Positions 58,890 to 64,000 of a stretch of DNA of 64,000 bases are shown here, in pieces. This DNA comes from Zingiber officinale (lineage: Eukaryota; Streptophyta; Magnoliopsida; Zingiberales; Zingiberaceae), in assembly GCF_018446385.1 (NCBI RefSeq), contig NC_055996.1, positions 48,406,365 to 48,470,364 of the forward strand. The letters run 5' to 3'. Position 1 is the first letter of the stretch. Each line of letters opens with the position of its first letter. The translations under genes and the position numbers were made by a program. The notes under the pieces were generated by a model. The model did not search any database. It worked only from the letters and a program-made list of their open reading frames with translations, and was not told the origin of the DNA.

Positions 58890-61800
58890 ATGACTTTCAA
58901 CCCACTGTCCATCATACTTCAACAGAATAGACTTACTGGACCTAATTACATAGATTGGAAAAGGAACCTGGACATTGTTCTTACTTCTGAAAGCTATAAA
59001 TTTGTATTGACTGAGCCTTGCCCTGAAGCACCTACTGGTGAATCTACCCAAGAGGAGATTGAATATCATAGGAAATGGGTAAAAGCAGATGAGATGGCGC
59101 GGTGTTACATTTTGGCTTCAATGTCAAATGTATTGCAACATCGACATAAAGATTTACCAACGATATTATATGAACAATCTCAAAGAACTCTTTGGTCATC
59201 AGATAGGGCTTCTAGACAAGAAGCTATGAGAAAGATAATGACACCACCATGCAAGAGGGTACTCACGTGAGGGATCATATCCTAAACATGATGGCTTATC
59301 TAAACGAACGATCCTTGGAGGAGAAATTGATGGGAAACCCGGATCGATATGATCCTCCAAACCCTACCTAGAAGTTTTGAGCAGTTCACTGAACTATAAT
59401 ATGAATAAAGGATTTATTCATTAGGGGAACTACTGAGAACTTCAAGCAGCAGAAGGGTTATTTCGTCACAATGCTCAAATTCACTATGCTGAAAATGGTT
59501 CTACTTCTAAACCAAAAGGTAAGAAGAAGAAGAAACAAACTGGTTCAGCAAAGAAAGTGAATAAATCTCAGAATACGGGATTTAAAGCTGGAATGAAGAA
59601 GCCGAAGGGCAAGTGCTTCATCTGCAAGCAGGCAGGACATTGGAAGGCGGACTGCCCTCGTAAGAACCAAAACAAAGGTATATCTCATACTCTAGTTGTT
59701 GAAACATGTTTAGCGGTGTTATCTACCAGCACCTGGTGTGTAGATACGGGAGCCACTGATCATGTCTGCAATTCCTTGCAGGGGTTCCAGGAAACCCGAC
59801 GACTATCTGAAGGGGAGATTACTGTCTACATGGGCAATGCTACTAAGGTGGCAGCTGTTGCAGTGGGAGACGTCTACTTATCTTTTAGTAGAAATAGAAA
59901 TTTGGTTTTAAGAAATTGTCTTTATGTACCAGTTTTAGAAAGAATTTAATTTCAGTTTCTAAACTGTTTTTAGATGGATATTCAGTTTCTTTCAGTAACG
60001 ATGTAGTTATTAAAAGAAATAAAGTGATTATCTGTTCTGGTGCATTAGTTGGCAATTTGTATATTTTAAATTCAAATTCTTCCACAAAGCAAAACATGGA
60101 AATTTATAATTCATCTTCTAATTCTAATAAGAGAAAAGAACCTTCAGAAATGAACCAAGCATATCTTTGGCATCTAAGGCTTGGTCATATTAACTTAAGT
60201 AGGATTCAGAGGCTTATAGCCGATGGACTTTTAAGTTCATTAGAGTTGGAAAATTTTCCAACTTGTGAATCTTGCTTAGAAGGTAAAATGACCAAGAGGC
60301 CGTTCAAGGCCAAGGGGTATAGAGCCAAAGAAGTGTTAGAGTTGGTTCACTCTGATTTGTGTGGTCCTATGTCCAGGCAAGAGGAGGTTTTGAATATTTT
60401 GTCTCTTTCATAGACGATTATTCAAGATATGGATACATTTACCTAATGCGCCGCAAGTCCGAGTGCTTTGATAAGTTCAAAGAATACAAGGCTGATGTGG
60501 AGAAACGACTAGGTAAAAGTATCAAGACACTACGGTCAGATCGTGGTGGCGAATACCTCTTAGGAGAGTTTAGGAATTACTTATCAGAGGCCGGATGTCT
60601 GCACCTGGAACACCCCAACAGAATGGTGTGGCAGAACGAAGGAATAGGACTCTTATGGAGATGGTTAGATCAATGATGAGTTATTCAGAATTACCAAATT
60701 CATTTTGGGGATATGCTCTGGAAACAGCAGTATACGTTCTGAACTTAGTACCTTCTAAATCAGTTTCTTCTACTCCCATAGAATTGTGGAATGGGCGAAA
60801 ACCCAGTCTAAGACATATTCGGATTTGGGGTAGTCCAGCACATGTGCTGAAACCAGATGCTGATAAGTTAGAATCTCGTACAGAAGTTCGCGTGTTTGTA
60901 GGATATCCCAAAGGAACAAAAGGTGGTTTATTTTATAGTCCTAAAGACCAGAAGGTCATTGTTAGCACCAATGCCCAGTTTTTAGAAGAAGACTATATAA
61001 TGGATCACAAGCCCATAGTAAAGTTGTTTTAGAAGAACTTAGAGAGGACATCTCTCCTTCAGTACCAACAGACAAGATGCAGTACCACAAGAGACCGCAA
61101 CACGTGTCACACATGATACACAACCACGACGGTGCCTCGTCGTAGTGGGAGGGTTGTAATGCACTTAAAGATTCATGTTTTGGGAGAGTCTTGGACTTGA
61201 TCCGGGTAAACATCTGATCCCGGATATATGACGAAGCACTCCAAGATATAGATGCGGCATCTTGGCAAAGGCAATGAATTCAGAAATAGAGTCCATGTAC
61301 TCTAATAAGGTCTGAGCTTGTAGAACCACCGATGGTGTAAAAGCCGTTGGATGCAAGTGGATCTACAAAAGGAAAAGAGGACGACGGAAGGTAGAAACCT
61401 TCAAAGCTAGGCTTGTTGCGAAAGGGTACACTCGGAGGGAATCGATTATGAGGAAACCTTTTCACCGGTAGCCATGCTTAAGTCTATCCGGATACTCTTA
61501 TCCATTCTTGCTCATATGGATTATGAGATTTGGCAAATGGATGTCAAGACTTTCCTTAATGGAAGTCTTGAAGAGAACATCCATATGAAGCAACGAGAAG
61601 GATTTATTAAAAAGGCAAAGAGCATCTAGTATGCAAGCTCAATCGGTCCATTTATGGACTAAAGCAAGCTTCAAGGTCTTGGAACATCCGGTTTAATGAA
61701 GTAATCCATCATATGGATTTATTCAAAGTCCGGATGAGTCTTGTGTATATAAGAAGTGTAACGGAAACGTGGTGGTATTTCTTGTACTATCGTAGATGAT

Positions 61801-62745
61801 ATTTTGTTAATTGGCAACAATGTCAAGGTATTATCGACGTAAGGGTATGGTTGTCCAAACAATTTGATATGAAGGACTTAGGAGAATGTGCACACATTCT
61901 TGGGATCAAAGTTATAAGGGATCGCAAGAAAAAATGTTGTGTCTATCCCAAGCTTCATATATAGATACAATCCTTGCTCGTTTTAGCATGCAAGACTCCA
62001 AGAAAGGTTTCTTACCTTTTAGACATGGAGTAGCTCTATCTAAAGAGATGTCTCCAAAGACATCAAAAGAGATAGAGGACATGAAAGCGGTTCCTTATGC
62101 TTGGTGTAGGAAGCCTAATGTATGCAATGCTATATACGAGACACGATATCTGCTTTGCCGTAGGCATGGTCAGCAGATATCGAGTAACCTGGACAAGGAC
62201 ATTGGACTGCGGTAAAGCATATATTAAAGTACACGAGAAGGACTAGGGATTATATGCTAGTTTACCAAGCGGATGATTTGCTCCCTGTGTTACAGATTTT
62301 GATTTTCAATCGATAGGGACAATAGTAAGTCTACATCGGCTATGTGTTTACTTTAGGAGGTGGAGCCATTTCATGGAGGAGTGTTAGCGAAATGCGTTTC
62401 GGACTCAACCATGGAAGTTGAGTATGTAGCACCTGAGGCGGCTAAAGAAGCGGTATGGCTCAGGAATTTCTAATGGACTTAGATGTGATTCCTGGTTTGC
62501 CCAAGATCATCACAATTTATTGTGATAATAGCGGTGCAGTTACAAACTCGAAGGAACCACGAGCTCATAAGGCGAGTAAACATATAGAGCGCAAGTACCA
62601 CCTGATACGAGATATCGTGAAGCGAGGAGAAGTTGTCATCGCCAAGATTGCATCAGTGGATAACCTGGCAGATCCTTTCACTAAGGCCCTTCCGCAAAAG
62701 CTTTCGATCGGCATGTGGAGGGAATGGGAATCAGATGTATGGTAG
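58890..62745 (+). pseudogene. Copia B gag-pol polyprotein, many frameshifts
   Basis: ATG 58890 starts MTFNPLSIILQQNRLTGPNY. The frame is lost near 59160. Recognisable afterwards: intact zinc knuckle CFICKQAGHWKADC (about 59615), protease WCVDTGATDHVC, YLWHLRLGHINLSRIQRL, CESCLEGKMTKRPF, integrase parts SFIDDYSRYGYI and PGTPQQNGVAERRN, RT and RNase H scattered over all frames, ending at 62745 with DNLADPFTKALPQK. At least eight frame changes are needed against Copia A, most of them 1-3 base losses and dense in 61030-62450. Between these points the sequence agrees closely with A, and B keeps several codons that are stops in A. Confidence 0.85.
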
Positions 62746-62783
62746 AAGATATGGCAGCTTAGTCATTAGTATAAGTGGGAGAT

Positions 62784-64000
62784 TGTTGGAGTGTATACTG
62801 AAAGCCTAAGCTTTGTAAACATTCATTATGAATAAAGAATCACATTTGGTCTAATTATCTACATTTGTTTGTAGTTGTTCATTTAATTTATATTGTAGAT
62901 AACATAGTATGTGGTGTCACATACAGAAGATGATGTTATCAGTACCTTATAAATTATAAACAGAAGCTCACAACCAGAATGGAAAGGAACAAACCATTAG
63001 AAGGTCGTAGTGTAATTAGGTAATAGTTTATCTTGACTATATAATTACACTAGTACACTCAGAGTGTATTGAGTAGGACCATTTGAGGTCGTTTCTTTTA
63101 TACTGACTTTATAAAGGAACAAAGACCTCGGTTATTATGGAAGTGTGTGCTCTTAATCCTAATATAATAACAAGCACATATATTTGATATTTATTTCTTT
63201 AATTTATCAATGGGTGAGATTTAGTTCGATGAATCAATAAACCCGATAAATTGGGAAATGGTATCACTCATAGTGTGTGTTGTTGATTATAGAAGGAAAC
63301 TGTGTCCTAGTGATACTAGGTTGATAATGTCCTCAAGAGGAGCTCATAAAGATTGTCATGTTAAACCCTGCAAGTGGACTTAGTCCGACATGATAATAAG
63401 GTTGAGTGGTACTACTCTTGGACTTAGATATTAATTAAATGAGTTGTCAGTAACTCACTTAATTAGTGGACATTCGATATCTTAAACACAGGGAGACTAA
63501 CACAATCATAATAAGAAGGAGCCCAAAAATGTAATTTGGGATTGGTGCGGTAGTTCAATGATAGTTCTCTAGTGGAATGAATTATCATTGATAAAATTAA
63601 GTTGTGTGTTGGGGCATGGGATGCTTAATTTTATCGAGACCAAAACCAATTCCTCCTCTCGGTCCCTATCGTAGCCTCTTATTTATAGAGTACTATACCC
63701 ACATATACCCACCTTCTATACCCACCTAAAGGGGGGCCAGTTAGCTTGGGAACCAAGCTAGGGCCAGCCTAAGCTTGTTAAGGTGGCGGCCTAGCTTGAA
63801 CCCAAGCTAGTAGGGCCAGCCATAATTAAATAAAAAGAAATTTAATTTTAGATTTTATTATTATGTGGAAGATATATTTTAAAGAGAATTAAAATTAAAA
63901 TATCTCTCTTGTAAAAGATTTACAAAAGATTAAAGAAAGAGATTAGATCTCTTTCCTTATTTGTAGATTGGAGAGTTTTTTATTTTCTCTTTAAAATTAT
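62784..64000 (+). repeat. 3' LTR of Copia B (partial)
   Basis: Starts TGTTGGAGTGTATACTG, collinear with 55380 onward. Small deletions relative to the 5' LTR appear at 63607-63630 and 63735-63790. The end is outside the window. Confidence 0.9.

Larger units (their letters stand above)
55380..64000 (+). mobile_element. Copia element B (3' LTR runs off the window)
   Basis: 5' LTR 55380-57769, PBS 57772-57783, polyprotein 58890-62745, PPT about 62773-62783 and 3' LTR from 62784 to the window end. Same family as A and C but a distinct copy, starting TGTTGGAGTGTATA. The coding part has many small deletions. It interrupts the KH fragment; possible duplication AGCTT or AAGCT before 55380 cannot be checked. 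Confidence 0.9.

Overview
The window looks like a repeat-dense stretch of flowering-plant nuclear DNA. It has spliced genes with GT-AG introns, plastid-type oxidoreductase and beta-carbonic anhydrase genes, and layer upon layer of LTR retrotransposons with plant initiator-Met primer sites. The species cannot be read from the sequence. I see no bacterial, organellar or infectious-virus genes.

Only 10.9-15.4 kb is ordinary genic DNA. It holds two alkenal/quinone reductase genes of the AOR family on the minus strand: one plastid-targeted and intact (AOR1), one without a transit peptide and frameshifted by 4 bp (AOR2). A six-exon plus-strand beta-carbonic anhydrase gene lies between them. AOR1 and the anhydrase are head to head across about 306 bp. 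The anhydrase and AOR2 are tail to tail.

Left of the genes (1-10.83 kb) is the 3' half of a Copia element (C). It is split by a gag-only, non-autonomous LTR element (element 1, 379-7804, duplication CATAA), flanked at the window edge by a Gypsy LTR end, and carries a Mutator-type MITE (9-bp duplication) in its 3' LTR. Right of the genes (15.4-25.6 kb) are AT-rich DNA, a compound foldback element, degraded Copia and Gypsy fragments, and the LTR and first part of gag of a plus-strand Gypsy element (D). From 25.6 to 41.5 kb a minus-strand Gypsy element (F, 2.86-kb LTRs, duplication ATGAT) splits gag of D. F is itself split inside its reverse transcriptase by a second gag-only element (element 2, 29116-35505, duplication ATTTA). 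After the rest of D and an orphan LTR (E) comes a nearly complete Copia element (A, from 43376). Its 3' LTR runs into CACTA (En/Spm) DNA that carries a minus-strand fragment of a cellular KH-domain gene. A second Copia element (B, 55380 to the window end) interrupts that fragment.

The most unusual signal is in the LTRs of elements 1 and 2 and of related fragments. They are built from arrays of small hairpins whose stem sequences change from unit to unit while the two arms stay complementary. One class has a common inner stem and a constant GGA bulge. Next to these are arrays of GATCGGTC/GACCGATC palindromes and, just before the TATA box, a CCGTTG/CAACGG hairpin. I find no established description of these structures that I can name with confidence.
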